Positions 1-8,147 are shown, counted from the first letter of the stretch. The stretch is DNA of 64,000 nt from an uncultured Pseudoflavonifractor sp. (GCA_904419835.1 CAJFTA010000001.1:24269-88268), one strand, 5' to 3'. A program made the numbers and translations. Notes: generated from the sequence alone by a model not told the origin.

Positions 1-1291
1 GCTCCGCCAGGGCTTCGGTCAGCTCGGGGAGGGTGGCGAAGTACCGGGAGCCGGGAATCCGGGCCGCCAGATCCCGGGAGGAGATGCCGATGGTGTTGTC
101 CTCCCGGGCGGCGAAAATCTCGGCCAGCAGGGTCACGTCCGGCTCCTGAAGCACCTGGACGAAATCGTCGAACAGGGCCTTGGTGCGGGAGTAGGTGTGG
201 GGCTGGAAGGCGCAGATAATCCGCTCGTAGCCCAGGCCGCTGACGGCGGAGAGAAGGGCCTTCAGCTCGCCGGGGTGGTGGGCGTAGTCGTCGTAGATCT
301 CGGCGCCGTGGTAGCTGCCCTTGTGCTCAAAGCGGCGGGCGGCCCCCCGGAAGGCGGACAGGCCCTCCTCCACGGCCTTGGCGGGCATGCCCAGCACAAT
401 GGCGGACGCGGCAGCGGCCAGGGCATTCTTCACGTTGTGCTCCCCGGGCACCCGGAGGGAGACATGGGCAAAGAGCTGGCCCTTCCAGATGATGTCAAAG
501 GTGGGCAGGCCGCGGCTCCAGGTCAGGTTGGCGGCGTGTACGTCGCCCTCCTCCAGACCGAAGGTGACCATGGGCCGGGTCTCCCCCTCCAGGGTGTGCA
601 TGGTGTTCTCGTCGTCCCGGTTGGCCACAATGACGCCGTCCTCGGGCACCAGGTCGGCAAAGGTGCGGAAGGACTTCTCCACGTCCTCCAGGTCCTTGAA
701 GAAATCCAGGTGGTCGGCCTCAATATCCAGAATCACCGCCACCGTGGGGAAGAAGGAGAGGAAGGAGTTGCAGTACTCGCAGCTCTCCAGGATGATGGTG
801 TCCCCCCGGCCCACCCGGTGGCCCGCCCCCAGCAGGGGCAGCGTGCCGCCGATCATCACCGTGGGGTCGGCCTGGGCGGCCATGGCGATGTGGGTGCACA
901 TGGAGGTGGTGGTGGTCTTGCCGTGGGTGCCCGAGATGCACAGGGCGTTCTTGTACCCCCGCATGATGGTGCCCCAGGCCTGGGCCCGCTCAAAGACCGG
1001 GATGCCCCGGGCATGGGCGCCGGAGATCTCGGGGTTGTCGTCGTGGGCGGCGGCGGTGCGGATGACCAGCTTGGCGCCCTTCAGGTTCTCGGCCCGGTGG
1101 CCGATGGCAATGTCCATGCCCAGGGAGCGCAGATGCTCCACTGTGGCGCTCTCGTGCATGTCGGAGCCGGTGATGACCATGCCCATGCCGTGGAGCACCT
1201 CGGCCAGCGGAGCCATGGACACGCCGCCGATGCCCACCAGGTGGGCGTGGCAGCCGGGGACAAAGTAATCTTGAATATTAAAATCAGGCAC
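1..1291 (-). CDS. murC: UDP-N-acetylmuramate--L-alanine ligase (3' end beyond window)
   Basis: MurC ligates L-alanine to UDP-MurNAc, the first step of the peptidoglycan stem peptide in the cytoplasm. About 430 residues are visible; the last few dozen lie off the left edge. The reverse-strand translation shows the N-terminal nucleotide loop (GIGGVSM, about residue 20), the ATP-binding GTHGKTTTT (about 120), a central domain with LDIEADHLDFF, and a C-terminal DDYAHHPGELKA (about 335), all typical of Mur ligases. The GTG at 1291 is chosen because AAGGGAG lies 8 bases upstream; an in-frame GTG at 1300 is too close to that site. It is transcribed alone, divergently from cca. The family call is secure. 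Confidence 0.95.
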   Translation of the reverse strand, partial: MPDFNIQDYFVPGCHAHLVGIGGVSMAPLAEVLHGMGMVITGSDMHESATVEHLRSLGMDIAIGHRAENLKGAKLVIRTAAAHDDNPEISGAHARGIPVFERAQAWGTIMRGYKNALCISGTHGKTTTTSMCTHIAMAAQADPTVMIGGTLPLLGAGHRVGRGDTIILESCEYCNSFLSFFPTVAVILDIEADHLDFFKDLEDVEKSFRTFADLVPEDGVIVANRDDENTMHTLEGETRPMVTFGLEEGDVHAANLTWSRGLPTFDIIWKGQLFAHVSLRVPGEHNVKNALAAAASAIVLGMPAKAVEEGLSAFRGAARRFEHKGSYHGAEIYDDYAHHPGELKALLSAVSGLGYERIICAFQPHTYSRTKALFDDFVQVLQEPDVTLLAEIFAAREDNTIGISSRDLAARIPGSRYFATLPELTEALAE

Positions 1292-1341
1292 AGGGAGCAC
1301 TCCCTTTTTCAGAATAATACTTGGCCTTGCTCAGAAAATTT

Positions 1342-1370
1342 ATTATAATGTCTGCTGGATAAACCGCAAA
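1342..1370 (-). promoter_or_regulatory. Sigma-A-type promoter for murC
   Basis: Read on the minus strand, TTTGCG (1370-1365), a 17-base spacer and a perfect TATAAT (1347-1342) lie about 50 bases upstream of the murC start. Confidence 0.6.
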
Positions 1371-1455
1371 TCGGTTTCTTCCCGCAGCGGCAGCCGCACA
1401 ATTCCATAAAAACAGTGCAAAGGAGCCGCTTTGATGGAATTCGGCCATTGCTGCA

Positions 1456-1500
1456 ATGCGTATTTCCGCCGGTGCATTGAGATGCACCGGCAGTACGCAT
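1456..1500. repeat. Nested inverted repeat between murC and cca
   Basis: A perfect 10-bp stem (GCCGGTGCAT, 1468-1477, with its complement 1482-1491) closes a TGAG loop. It is enclosed by a second 7-bp pair, ATGCGTA (1456-1462) with TACGCAT (1494-1500). It lies immediately upstream of a TATAAT at 1504-1509 that could serve cca, so it could act as an operator or an RNA hairpin. No clear -35 sits at standard spacing because the hairpin occupies that position. The rest of the 1292-1598 spacer holds the murC promoter and nothing else recognised. Confidence 0.5.
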
Positions 1501-1598
1501 TATTATAATATGAACCGGAGAAAATGGCAAGGATAATTCCATATGCCACCATTATAGACGGGGAGAGCGAAAAACATACCGGAGAGAGGGCGAGAGGC

Positions 1599-2780
1599 GT
1601 GGAGATAAGAGAAATTCCCGGCGGCGTGGCGGCGCTGTGCGCCCGGCTGCGCTCGGCCGGCCGGGAGGCCTACCCGGTGGGAGGCTGCGTCCGGGACCTG
1701 CTGCTGGGGCGGACGCCCGGGGACTGGGACGTGACCACCTCCGCCCGGCCGGAGGAGGTCATGGCGCTGTTTGAGCGCACCGTGCCCACCGGCATCAAAC
1801 ACGGCACCGTAACCGTACTGACCGGGGCGGGAGGGGTGGAGGTCACCACCTTCCGCGCCGAGGGCGGCTATGCCGACGGACGGCACCCGGACGCGGTGAC
1901 CTTCGGAGGCGACCTGGCGGGGGACCTGTCCCGCCGGGACTTCACCATCAACGCCATGGCCCTGGGGCCGGACGGAGCGGTTATCGACCCCTTCGGCGGC
2001 CGGGCGGATCTGAAGGCCGGGCTCATCCGCTGCGTGGGGGAGCCGGAGCGCCGCTTCGGGGAGGACGCCCTGCGGATGCTGCGGGCGGTGCGGTTCTCCG
2101 CCCAGCTGGACTTTGCCATTGAGGGGGCCACGGCGGAAGCACTGCGGAAGAGCGCCGGGCTGACCGCCCGCCTGTCCGCCGAGCGGGTGCGCGCCGAGCT
2201 GGAAAAGACCCTGCTCGCCCCCTGGCCGGAGCGGGGGGAGGGGCTGTTTGCCTGGGGGTTGCTGGCCGCCTTCGCGGGGCCGGAGGCCCGGCCCGGCCTG
2301 ACCGCCCTCCATCGCGTCCCCGCCAGGCCCCTGGAGCGGTGGGCGGCCCTGTGCGCCCTGCTGCTGGACGGGGGGAGCATCCCCGGCGCGGAGGGGTTCC
2401 TCAAGGCCCTGCGGCTGGACGGCCGCACCGTCCGGGCCTGCGCCGCCGGTGCGGAGCTGTTCAAAGCCATGCCCCAGACCGCTGCCGGATGGCGCCGGGC
2501 CCTGGCGGAGCGGGGGGAGGACGCCTGCGCCGCCGCCGCTTCCATGGGGGACGCGCTGACCGGCGGCGCATATACCCAGGGCCTCCGGGACATGCTGGAA
2601 GAGGGCGGGTGCCGGAGCGTCCGGGCGCTGGCCCTCTCCGGCGGGGATCTGCTGGCCATGGGGTATCATGGCGCGGACATCGGCGCGGCCCAGCGCCGCC
2701 TGCTGGACCACGTGCTGGACCACCCGGAGGACAACCGGCCGGAGCGGCTGAAGGAGCTGTTGAAGCGAAATGAAGGATAA
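1599..2780 (+). CDS. cca: CCA tRNA nucleotidyltransferase
   Basis: Adds or repairs the 3'-CCA of tRNAs from CTP and ATP. The N-terminal class II nucleotidyltransferase core is plain: GGCVRDLLLG (about residue 27), the catalytic-acid motif DWDVTTSA (about 44) and RRDFTINAMA (about 111), followed by the flexible RNA-binding helical domain. About 393 residues, normal for the family. The reading frame is open upstream to 1524, but GTG 1599 is preferred because a GAGAGGG ribosome site sits about 8 bases before it and the protein then begins just ahead of the conserved domain. It overlaps the next gene by 11 bases (ATG at 2770), implying co-translation. Confidence 0.92.
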   Translation: MEIREIPGGVAALCARLRSAGREAYPVGGCVRDLLLGRTPGDWDVTTSARPEEVMALFERTVPTGIKHGTVTVLTGAGGVEVTTFRAEGGYADGRHPDAVTFGGDLAGDLSRRDFTINAMALGPDGAVIDPFGGRADLKAGLIRCVGEPERRFGEDALRMLRAVRFSAQLDFAIEGATAEALRKSAGLTARLSAERVRAELEKTLLAPWPERGEGLFAWGLLAAFAGPEARPGLTALHRVPARPLERWAALCALLLDGGSIPGAEGFLKALRLDGRTVRACAAGAELFKAMPQTAAGWRRALAERGEDACAAAASMGDALTGGAYTQGLRDMLEEGGCRSVRALALSGGDLLAMGYHGADIGAAQRRLLDHVLDHPEDNRPERLKELLKRNEG

Positions 2781-3039
2781 AATCTACGCCTTTGACGCGG
2801 TCATCCAGAAGGTGCCCGACATGGACGGAGCCTATGTGGAATTCCCCTACGACGTGCGCGCCGAGTTTGGAAAGGGCCGGGTAAAGGTTCACGCCACCTT
2901 TGACGGCGCGGCGTACGACGGCAGTCTGGTGCGCATGGGCACGCCGGGGCATATCATCGGCCTGCGCCGGGACATCCGGGCTCTGATTGGAAAGGGGCCG
3001 GGCGACACGGTTCATGTGACCATCCGGGAGCGGGAATAG
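2770..3039 (+). CDS. DUF1905-domain protein
   Basis: An 89-residue soluble protein matching the small DUF1905 beta-barrel-type family; the pattern FDAVIQKVP...YVEFPYDVRAEFGKGRVKV and the closing GDTVHVTIRERE are typical. The molecular function of the family is not established. The ATG lies inside the last codons of cca, so the two are translationally coupled. No membrane segment or signal peptide is visible. Confidence 0.75.
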   Translation: MKDKIYAFDAVIQKVPDMDGAYVEFPYDVRAEFGKGRVKVHATFDGAAYDGSLVRMGTPGHIIGLRRDIRALIGKGPGDTVHVTIRERE

Positions 3040-3142
3040 AGGCGGAAGACGCCGCCGTTCCGGGCCGGGCGGCTGCCCCCACGCGCTCCCCCGCCCCGGC
3101 GCAGGCGGATTCTGTTCAACCGAGATTTTTCGACACGCTGAC
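3040..3142. repeat. Intergenic palindromic element, partial copy (element E1)
   Basis: From about 3075 to 3142 the sequence matches the right half of the element at 54000-54233 and, inverted, part of 63816-64000: a C-rich block, then GGATTCTGTTCAACCGAG and TTTTTCGACACGCTG. Only the right half is present here. It fills the spacer between the DUF1905 gene and yqfC. No ORF in it is credible. Confidence 0.7.
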
Positions 3143-3176
3143 GGGACGGCCCAGACGGGGCCGTCCCGGTTCTTTT
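3143..3176 (+). terminator. Rho-independent terminator after the cca operon
   Basis: GGGACGGCC (3143-3151) pairs with GGCCGTCCC (3159-3167) and is followed by GGTTCTTTT. It directly follows element E1. Confidence 0.7.
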
Positions 3177-3240
3177 GCGTGGGACAGGCAAGCGGGGCGG
3201 CATTTTGTCATATGGATAACAGGACGAGGAGGTGGGCGCG

Positions 3241-3522
3241 GTGGAGAAGCGGCAGAAGCGGGAGGGGCTGTTGGAGCGTACGGCCCAGGTCCTGGACCTG
3301 CCCGGGGACGTGGTGGCCGGGCTGCCCCGGGTGGAGATCACCGGCAGCCGGGAGCTGCGGATGGAGAACCACAAGGGGATTCTCGCCTACGGCACGGAGG
3401 AGATCCACGTCTCAGGCGGCAAGCTGATTCTGAAAATCCGGGGCAGGGGGCTGGAGCTCAAGGCCATGAACGCCAGCGAGCTGCTGATTACAGGGGAGAT
3501 TGAAGGGGTGGACCTGACATAG
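3241..3522 (+). CDS. yqfC: Sporulation protein YqfC
   Basis: A small (93-residue) YabP/YqfC-family protein, in which a short all-beta domain carries the pattern PRVEITGSREL...NHKGILAYG. The family is expressed in the mother cell and required for normal sporulation. In Bacillus and Clostridia it is followed directly by yqfD and phoH, as here. GTG 3241 is chosen because GAGGAGG (3226-3232) ends 8 bases upstream; the in-frame GTG at 3232 overlaps that site. An inverted-repeat element begins at its stop codon and separates it from yqfD. Confidence 0.88.
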   Translation: MEKRQKREGLLERTAQVLDLPGDVVAGLPRVEITGSRELRMENHKGILAYGTEEIHVSGGKLILKIRGRGLELKAMNASELLITGEIEGVDLT

Positions 3523-3683
3523 GGCCTGCTTGAACATTGTCAACAGGCCCAATTGGCGGACCTTTTGACCGCTGGACGGCCCAATTTTTCCTTGAAATCC
3601 GTCAGGATTCCTGCAAAAAAATTGCTTGCCAGCGGCCAAAATTCCTCGCCGCTGCGCACAGTGCCAATATTCAAACAAGCCCT
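3521..3683. repeat. Long imperfect inverted-repeat element between yqfC and yqfD (element E0)
   Basis: 19-base arms at 3521-3539 and 3665-3683 are complementary except for three positions that would be G-U pairs in RNA. Inner sub-repeats (GGCCCAATT and GGCCAAAATT types) continue the pairing, so the whole 163 bases can fold on itself. It starts at the yqfC stop codon and ends about 20 bases before the yqfD start. The spacer has no coding potential, and it looks like a MITE- or REP-like insertion in an operon that is normally compact. Confidence 0.65.
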
Positions 3684-3703
3684 AGGGCCGCTGGAGGTGG
3701 AGC

Positions 3704-4954
3704 ATGCAGAAGGTGATCAATTTTCTCCGGGGGAGCGTGCGCCTGGAGGCGGAGGGGGCCTTTCCCGAGCGGTTTCTCAACCTGTGCGCCCAGAACGGCG
3801 TGGCCTTCTGGGCCGTGGAGTGGCTGGAGACAGGCCGGGTGGCCCTCACCGTCCCCCGGCGGGACGCCAGGCGGGCCGAGGCCCTGGGGGAGCGGGCCTC
3901 CTGCCAGGTGACGCGGCGGAAGACCGGCGGCGTCCCCTTCTTCCTGGCCCGGTTCCGCAAGCGGTACGCCCTGCTGACCGGGCTGGCGCTCTCCCTGGCG
4001 GCGGTGTGCATACTGTCCCAGTTTGTGCTGGATGTGGAGGTGTCGGGCAACGAGACCGTTACCACGGCGGAGATCCTCACCGAGCTGCGCCGCCTGGGGG
4101 TGCGCCCCGGGGTGTACGGCCCGGGCATCGACCCGGCGGCCACGGCCCAGAAGCTGCTGCTGCAGCTGGACGATCTGTCCTGGTGCGCCATCAACCTGAG
4201 GGGCACCGTGGCCGAGGTGCTGGTGCGGGAGCGCATCGAGCCGCCGGAGGTACTGGACGAGACCGAGCTGGGGGATGTGGTAGCCTCGGTGCCCGGCATT
4301 GTGACCCAGGTGGAGGTGCTGGGGGGCGAGTCCGCCGTGGAGGAAGGGGACACGGTGGTGGAGGGACAGGTGCTTATCACCGGGAACATCCACATGGAGG
4401 GGGCGGAGTACAGCGGCATCGACCTGGGCTGGCGGCAGGTGCGGGCCCAGGGCCGGGTGTACGCCCGCACCTGGCGCACCCTGGAGGCGGAAATCCCCCT
4501 GACGGCCCAGGTCAAGTCCTATACCGGGGAGGAGAAATCCCTCTGGTCCCTGAGTCTGCTGGGTTGGCGGGTCAATTTTTATGGAAACAGTGGAATTTCC
4601 TATGAGAGGTATGATAAAATAAGCGACGTATGGACCGCCCGTCTGCCCGGCGGACAGGAGATGCCCCTGTCCCTGACCAGAGAGACGGTCCGGGCCTACG
4701 AGACTGTCACCGCCCAGGTGGATGCCGCCGCGGCGGAGAAGCTGCTCCGGGCGCAGCTGGAGGAGGACCTTCTGGCTGCTCTGGGAGAGAGGGGAGAGGT
4801 GGTCTCCATGGATTTTGCCGCCCGGGAACAGAGCGGCATGCTCATTGTCCGGCTCCAGGCCGAGTGCCGGGAGGAGATTGGACGATTTGTGCCCTACGAG
4901 GGACAGCAGGAAAATGAAACACAGCCGGCGGAGGAACAAGGCTCTTCCGGCTGA
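3704..4954 (+). CDS. yqfD: Sporulation protein YqfD
   Basis: 416 residues with the YqfD layout: a soluble N-terminal region, one transmembrane segment (about residues 86-108), then a large domain beginning with a POTRA-like section (VEVSGNETVTTAEIL) and continuing through WCAINLRGTVAEVLVRER to a C-terminal tail. The family is required for efficient sporulation and acts at the forespore/mother-cell membranes. The ATG at 3704 is preceded by GGAGGTGGAGC. It lies 21 bases upstream of phoH, in the conserved yqfC-yqfD-phoH order. Confidence 0.92.
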   Translation: MQKVINFLRGSVRLEAEGAFPERFLNLCAQNGVAFWAVEWLETGRVALTVPRRDARRAEALGERASCQVTRRKTGGVPFFLARFRKRYALLTGLALSLAAVCILSQFVLDVEVSGNETVTTAEILTELRRLGVRPGVYGPGIDPAATAQKLLLQLDDLSWCAINLRGTVAEVLVRERIEPPEVLDETELGDVVASVPGIVTQVEVLGGESAVEEGDTVVEGQVLITGNIHMEGAEYSGIDLGWRQVRAQGRVYARTWRTLEAEIPLTAQVKSYTGEEKSLWSLSLLGWRVNFYGNSGISYERYDKISDVWTARLPGGQEMPLSLTRETVRAYETVTAQVDAAAAEKLLRAQLEEDLLAALGERGEVVSMDFAAREQSGMLIVRLQAECREEIGRFVPYEGQQENETQPAEEQGSSG

Positions 4955-4975
4955 AGCAGCGAGGAGCGTAGCAGC

Positions 4976-5953
4976 TTGATTGAACAGACGATAAGCATGG
5001 AGCGAATGGAGGAGGCCGTCAATATCTTCGGCTCCTTCGACGAGAATATCCGCATCATCGAGCGGGAGCTGGGCGTCACGGTGGTGAGCCGGGACGGGGA
5101 GCTGAAGGTGTCCGGCGAGGCGGAGAACGTGATGTACGGCGTCAAGGCCATTGAGGGGCTCATGTCCCTCTCCGCCAAGGGCGAGACCATCAACGAGCAG
5201 AACGTGCGCTATATCATCTCCCTGATCCGGTCGGGCAACGAGGACCGGATCGGGGACCTGGCCCGGGACGTGCTGTGCGTCACCGCCAAGGGCAAGCCCA
5301 TCAAGGCCAAGACCATCGGACAGAAGAAGTACGTGGAGGCCATCAAGAAGAACCTGGTCACCCTGGGCATCGGCCCGGCGGGCACCGGCAAGACCTATCT
5401 GGCGGTGGCCGCGGCGGTGGCCGCCTTCCGGGACAAGCAGGTCAACCGCATCATCCTCACCCGCCCGGCGGTGGAGGCCGGGGAGCGGCTGGGCTTCCTG
5501 CCCGGCGATTTGCAGAGCAAGGTGGACCCCTACCTGCGGCCCCTGTACGACGCCCTCTTTGAGATGCTGGGGCCGGAGACCTATCAGAAGTACCTGGAGC
5601 GGGGCAACATCGAGGTGGCCCCCCTGGCCTACATGCGGGGCCGCACCCTGGACGACAGCTTCATCATCCTGGACGAGGCCCAGAATACCTCCCGGGAGCA
5701 GATGAAGATGTTCCTGACCCGCATGGGCTTTGGCTCCAAAATTGTCATCACCGGCGACGTGACCCAGATCGACCTGCCCAGCGACAAGGTCTCCGGCCTG
5801 AAGGAGGCCATGCGGGTGCTGGGTGGCGTGGAGGACATCGCCATCTGCCGCCTGGGCCAGGCCGACGTGGTGCGCCACGTCATTGTCCAGCGGATCATCA
5901 AGGCCTACGAGGAGGACGAGAACCGCCGCAACGCCAAGCGGGAGAAGCGGTAA
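4976..5953 (+). CDS. phoH: PhoH-family ATPase
   Basis: A cytoplasmic P-loop protein of 325 residues, the usual length for PhoH/PhoL. Walker A is GPAGTGKT (about residue 132) and Walker B is FIILDEAQN (about 229). The KH-like N-terminal region precedes the ATPase core. Its partner ybeY follows two genes downstream, as in most bacteria; the pair is implicated in RNA handling and rRNA maturation, but the exact PhoH reaction is not fixed. TTG 4976 has GAGGAG 9 bases upstream; ATG 4997 is an alternative start with a weaker ribosome site. Confidence 0.93.
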   Translation: MIEQTISMERMEEAVNIFGSFDENIRIIERELGVTVVSRDGELKVSGEAENVMYGVKAIEGLMSLSAKGETINEQNVRYIISLIRSGNEDRIGDLARDVLCVTAKGKPIKAKTIGQKKYVEAIKKNLVTLGIGPAGTGKTYLAVAAAVAAFRDKQVNRIILTRPAVEAGERLGFLPGDLQSKVDPYLRPLYDALFEMLGPETYQKYLERGNIEVAPLAYMRGRTLDDSFIILDEAQNTSREQMKMFLTRMGFGSKIVITGDVTQIDLPSDKVSGLKEAMRVLGGVEDIAICRLGQADVVRHVIVQRIIKAYEEDENRRNAKREKR

Positions 5954-5980
5954 GCGCATTCCGGGAGGAGGGAAAGGCCC

Positions 5981-6166
5981 GTGACGGGCTATACGGTGGA
6001 GGTGGACGAGCCCGCCGCCGGCCGCTGGTACGCCCAGGCGGAGCTCCCCTGGGGCGCGCCCGGCTTCCCGCAGCCCCACTTTGATTTGGAATTCACCCTG
6101 TACCTGCCCTGGGTGCTGGACGAGCATGTGGACAGCCCGGAGAAAAAGAAGGAGGATGCTCCGTGA
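5981..6166 (+). CDS. Small conserved-position protein between phoH and ybeY
   Basis: A 61-residue acidic protein (GTG start with GGAGGAGGG upstream) that I do not recognise. Its stop codon overlaps the ybeY GTG start (GTGA at 6163), so the two are translationally coupled. That coupling and the good ribosome site are the main reasons to accept it. It is rich in Trp, Tyr and Pro in the middle (LPWGAPGFPQPHFDLEF) and ends in a charged EKKKED tail. No signal peptide or membrane segment. In many genomes a membrane HD hydrolase occupies this position; this is not one. Confidence 0.6.
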   Translation: MTGYTVEVDEPAAGRWYAQAELPWGAPGFPQPHFDLEFTLYLPWVLDEHVDSPEKKKEDAP

Positions 6167-6657
6167 ACCATGAACTGATTATTGAGACCGAGGTGGAGGG
6201 CGCCGAGCCCTATGCCGACCTGCTGCGGCAGGTCATTCCCGCCGCCCTGGAGGCGGAGGGGGTGGCGGTGCCCTGGGAGGTGGACGTGCTCTTCACCGAT
6301 GACGAGGGCATCCACCAGATCAACCTGGAGCAGCGGGAGGTGGACCGCCCCACCGACGTGCTGTCCTTCCCCATGTTCGACCTCCAGCCCGGGGAGCACC
6401 CCACCGAGGCGGACGCCGACCCGGGCACCGGCCTGGTGCCTCTGGGGGACATGGTCATCTCCCTGGAGCGGGCCAAAGCCCAGGGGGAAGAGTACGGCCA
6501 CGGCACCCACCGGGAGGTGGCCTATCTGGCCGTCCACTCCGTGCTCCACCTGCTGGGGTACGACCACATGGACGAGGGCCCCATGAAGGCCCAGATGCGG
6601 GCGCGTGAAGAGGCCATCCTGGAGCAGCTGGGGATTACCAGAGGACAGGAGGGGTAA
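6163..6657 (+). CDS. ybeY: Endoribonuclease YbeY (16S rRNA maturation)
   Basis: A 164-residue UPF0054 metalloprotein. The zinc-binding signature HSVLHLLGYDH (about 124-134), with an upstream DRPTDVLSFPM, is the family hallmark. YbeY takes part in 3'-end maturation of 16S rRNA and in ribosome quality control. The GTG start at 6163 overlaps the preceding stop. It is the fourth gene of the yqfC...recO block. Confidence 0.95.
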   Translation: MNHELIIETEVEGAEPYADLLRQVIPAALEAEGVAVPWEVDVLFTDDEGIHQINLEQREVDRPTDVLSFPMFDLQPGEHPTEADADPGTGLVPLGDMVISLERAKAQGEEYGHGTHREVAYLAVHSVLHLLGYDHMDEGPMKAQMRAREEAILEQLGITRGQEG

Positions 6658-6659
6658 TC

Positions 6660-6914
6660 ATGCGGTACGGATACATTGTCGGCGGAGGTTTGTTCTCCAT
6701 TGCCATCTTTTATGCCATCCTCATGGTGCTGAACGGCCTGGGTGCGGGAGGCGGCCTGCTCGAACTGATGTCGCTGTTTCTCCTCATGGCCCTGCCGGGC
6801 ATCATCGTGGGTGCGGCTGCGGCCGAGCGGGAAAAGCGTGAGGCGGAGCTCTCCGAGCTGAAGGAGGAGCTCTCCGCCATTCGCGCCCTGCTGGAGAAGC
6901 AGGACAGACAGTAA
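6660..6914 (+). CDS. Small membrane protein with cytoplasmic coiled coil
   Basis: 84 residues: two hydrophobic segments (about 7-25 and 35-53), then a charged heptad-like tail (EREKREAELSELKEELSAIRALLE) ready to form a coiled coil. It starts 2 bases after ybeY with an AGGAGG site. In related operons diacylglycerol kinase (dgkA) and cdd often stand between ybeY and era; this protein has neither signature. I cannot assign a family. Confidence 0.65.
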   Translation: MRYGYIVGGGLFSIAIFYAILMVLNGLGAGGGLLELMSLFLLMALPGIIVGAAAAEREKREAELSELKEELSAIRALLEKQDRQ

Positions 6915-6980
6915 AATATGCGGCCGGTAAAAAATAAGCCGCATGTGAATAAAATTGCTCAAGAAAGTTGAGGATAACCT

Positions 6981-7874
6981 ATGGAAATCAAAAAATCCGG
7001 CATGATCGCCATTGTGGGGCGGCCCAATGTGGGCAAGTCCACCCTGACCAACGCCCTGGTGGGCGAGAAGATCGCCATTGTCACCAACAAGCCCCAGACC
7101 ACCCGCAACCGCATCTGCGCCGTGCTCAACCGGGGGGAGTGCCAGTTCGTGTTCATGGACACGCCGGGCCTCCACCGGGCCCGGACCCGTCTGGGGGACT
7201 ACATGGTGAAGGTGGTGCGGGACAGCGTGGCCGACGTGGACGCGGTCATGCTGCTGGTGGAGCCCATCCCCCATGTGGGCGGGCCGGAGGAGGAGCTTAT
7301 CGAGCGCATCAAGGCCCTGAGCGTGCCCTCCGTGCTGGTCATCAATAAAATCGACACCGTGAAGAAGGACGAGCTGCTCTCCGTCATGCAGGCCTACGGC
7401 GAGAAGCACAGCTTCAACGCCATCCTGCCCGTCTCCGCCAGAAACGGCGAGGGTCTGGAGAAGCTGCTCCAGGTGCTGGGGGAGTTCCTGCCCGAGGGGC
7501 CCCAGCTCTTCCCCGAGGACATGGTCACCGACCAGCCCGAGCGGCAGGTGTGCGCCGAGATTGTCCGGGAGAAGCTGCTCCTCTGCCTGGACAAGGAGAT
7601 CCCCCACGGCACCGCCGTGGAGGTCACCCGGTTCATCGAGCGGGACGACGAGGTCATCGAGATGGACGCCACCATCTACTGCGAAAAGGACTCCCACAAG
7701 GGCATCATCATCGGCAAGGGCGGCGCCATGCTCAAGAAAATCTCCACCCTGGCCCGGCAGGACATCGAGCGCTTTATGGGTACAAAGGTGTTCCTCCAGA
7801 CCTGGGTGAAGGTAAAACAAAACTGGCGCGACAATGTGAATTTGATTCAGAATTTCGGTTATCGGGACGAATAA
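6981..7874 (+). CDS. era: GTPase Era
   Basis: 297 residues, the family length. GTPase motifs are in order: G1 GRPNVGKS (13-20), G3 DTPGLH (about 59) and G4 NKID (about 122). The C-terminal KH domain has GKGGAMLKK (about 243). Era binds the 3' end of 16S rRNA and couples 30S assembly to growth. ATG 6981 begins just before the GTPase domain; the ribosome site is weak (TTGAGGATAACCT). Confidence 0.96.
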   Translation: MEIKKSGMIAIVGRPNVGKSTLTNALVGEKIAIVTNKPQTTRNRICAVLNRGECQFVFMDTPGLHRARTRLGDYMVKVVRDSVADVDAVMLLVEPIPHVGGPEEELIERIKALSVPSVLVINKIDTVKKDELLSVMQAYGEKHSFNAILPVSARNGEGLEKLLQVLGEFLPEGPQLFPEDMVTDQPERQVCAEIVREKLLLCLDKEIPHGTAVEVTRFIERDDEVIEMDATIYCEKDSHKGIIIGKGGAMLKKISTLARQDIERFMGTKVFLQTWVKVKQNWRDNVNLIQNFGYRDE

Positions 7875-7940
7875 CGCCGCAGAATTTACCGTTCATAAAC
7901 CGGGCGCTCCGGGCCAAGCTATGGGCGAGGGGGCTTGGAT

Positions 7941-8057
7941 ATGGACTGTGAGACCATGTGGCGGCTGTTTCTTGCCACCGGACTGCCCGAGGCATACAGC
8001 CTGTACGCCCGCCTGCGGGAAGAGGCGGAGCGGGCAGAGGAGAGCAAAACCGCATAG
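7941..8057 (+). CDS. YqzL-like mini-protein between era and recO
   Basis: A 38-codon ORF (ATG 7941, TAG 8055-8057) with a GAGGGGG ribosome site. Its core MWRLFLATGLPEAYSLYARL follows the pattern W-x2-F-x2-TG-x4-Y-x-L seen in the short YqzL family. YqzL genes sit exactly between era and recO in Bacillus and many Clostridia. The match is to a remembered pattern plus synteny, and function is unknown. Because it is so short, automatic gene callers may miss it. Confidence 0.65.
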   Translation: MDCETMWRLFLATGLPEAYSLYARLREEAERAEESKTA

Positions 8058-8147
8058 CGCGCTGTTTCGGCCCGGCCCGGCGAACCCCTGTTCGCCGGGC
8101 CGGTTCGGCCGGGAAAGAGAGAATATACATACTGCGTGGTGAAGCAT

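Noticed and set aside
197..1348. Plus-strand frame opposite murC
   Set aside because: Low-complexity G/A/V/H-rich translation; the minus strand encodes an unmistakable Mur ligase.
3671..6127. Very long minus-strand open frame opposite yqfD-phoH (similar ones opposite addB, DUF4914, era and others)
   Set aside because: These are GC-rich shadow frames with repetitive Gly/Pro/His/Gln-rich translations and no ribosome sites; the plus-strand frames carry clear family motifs.
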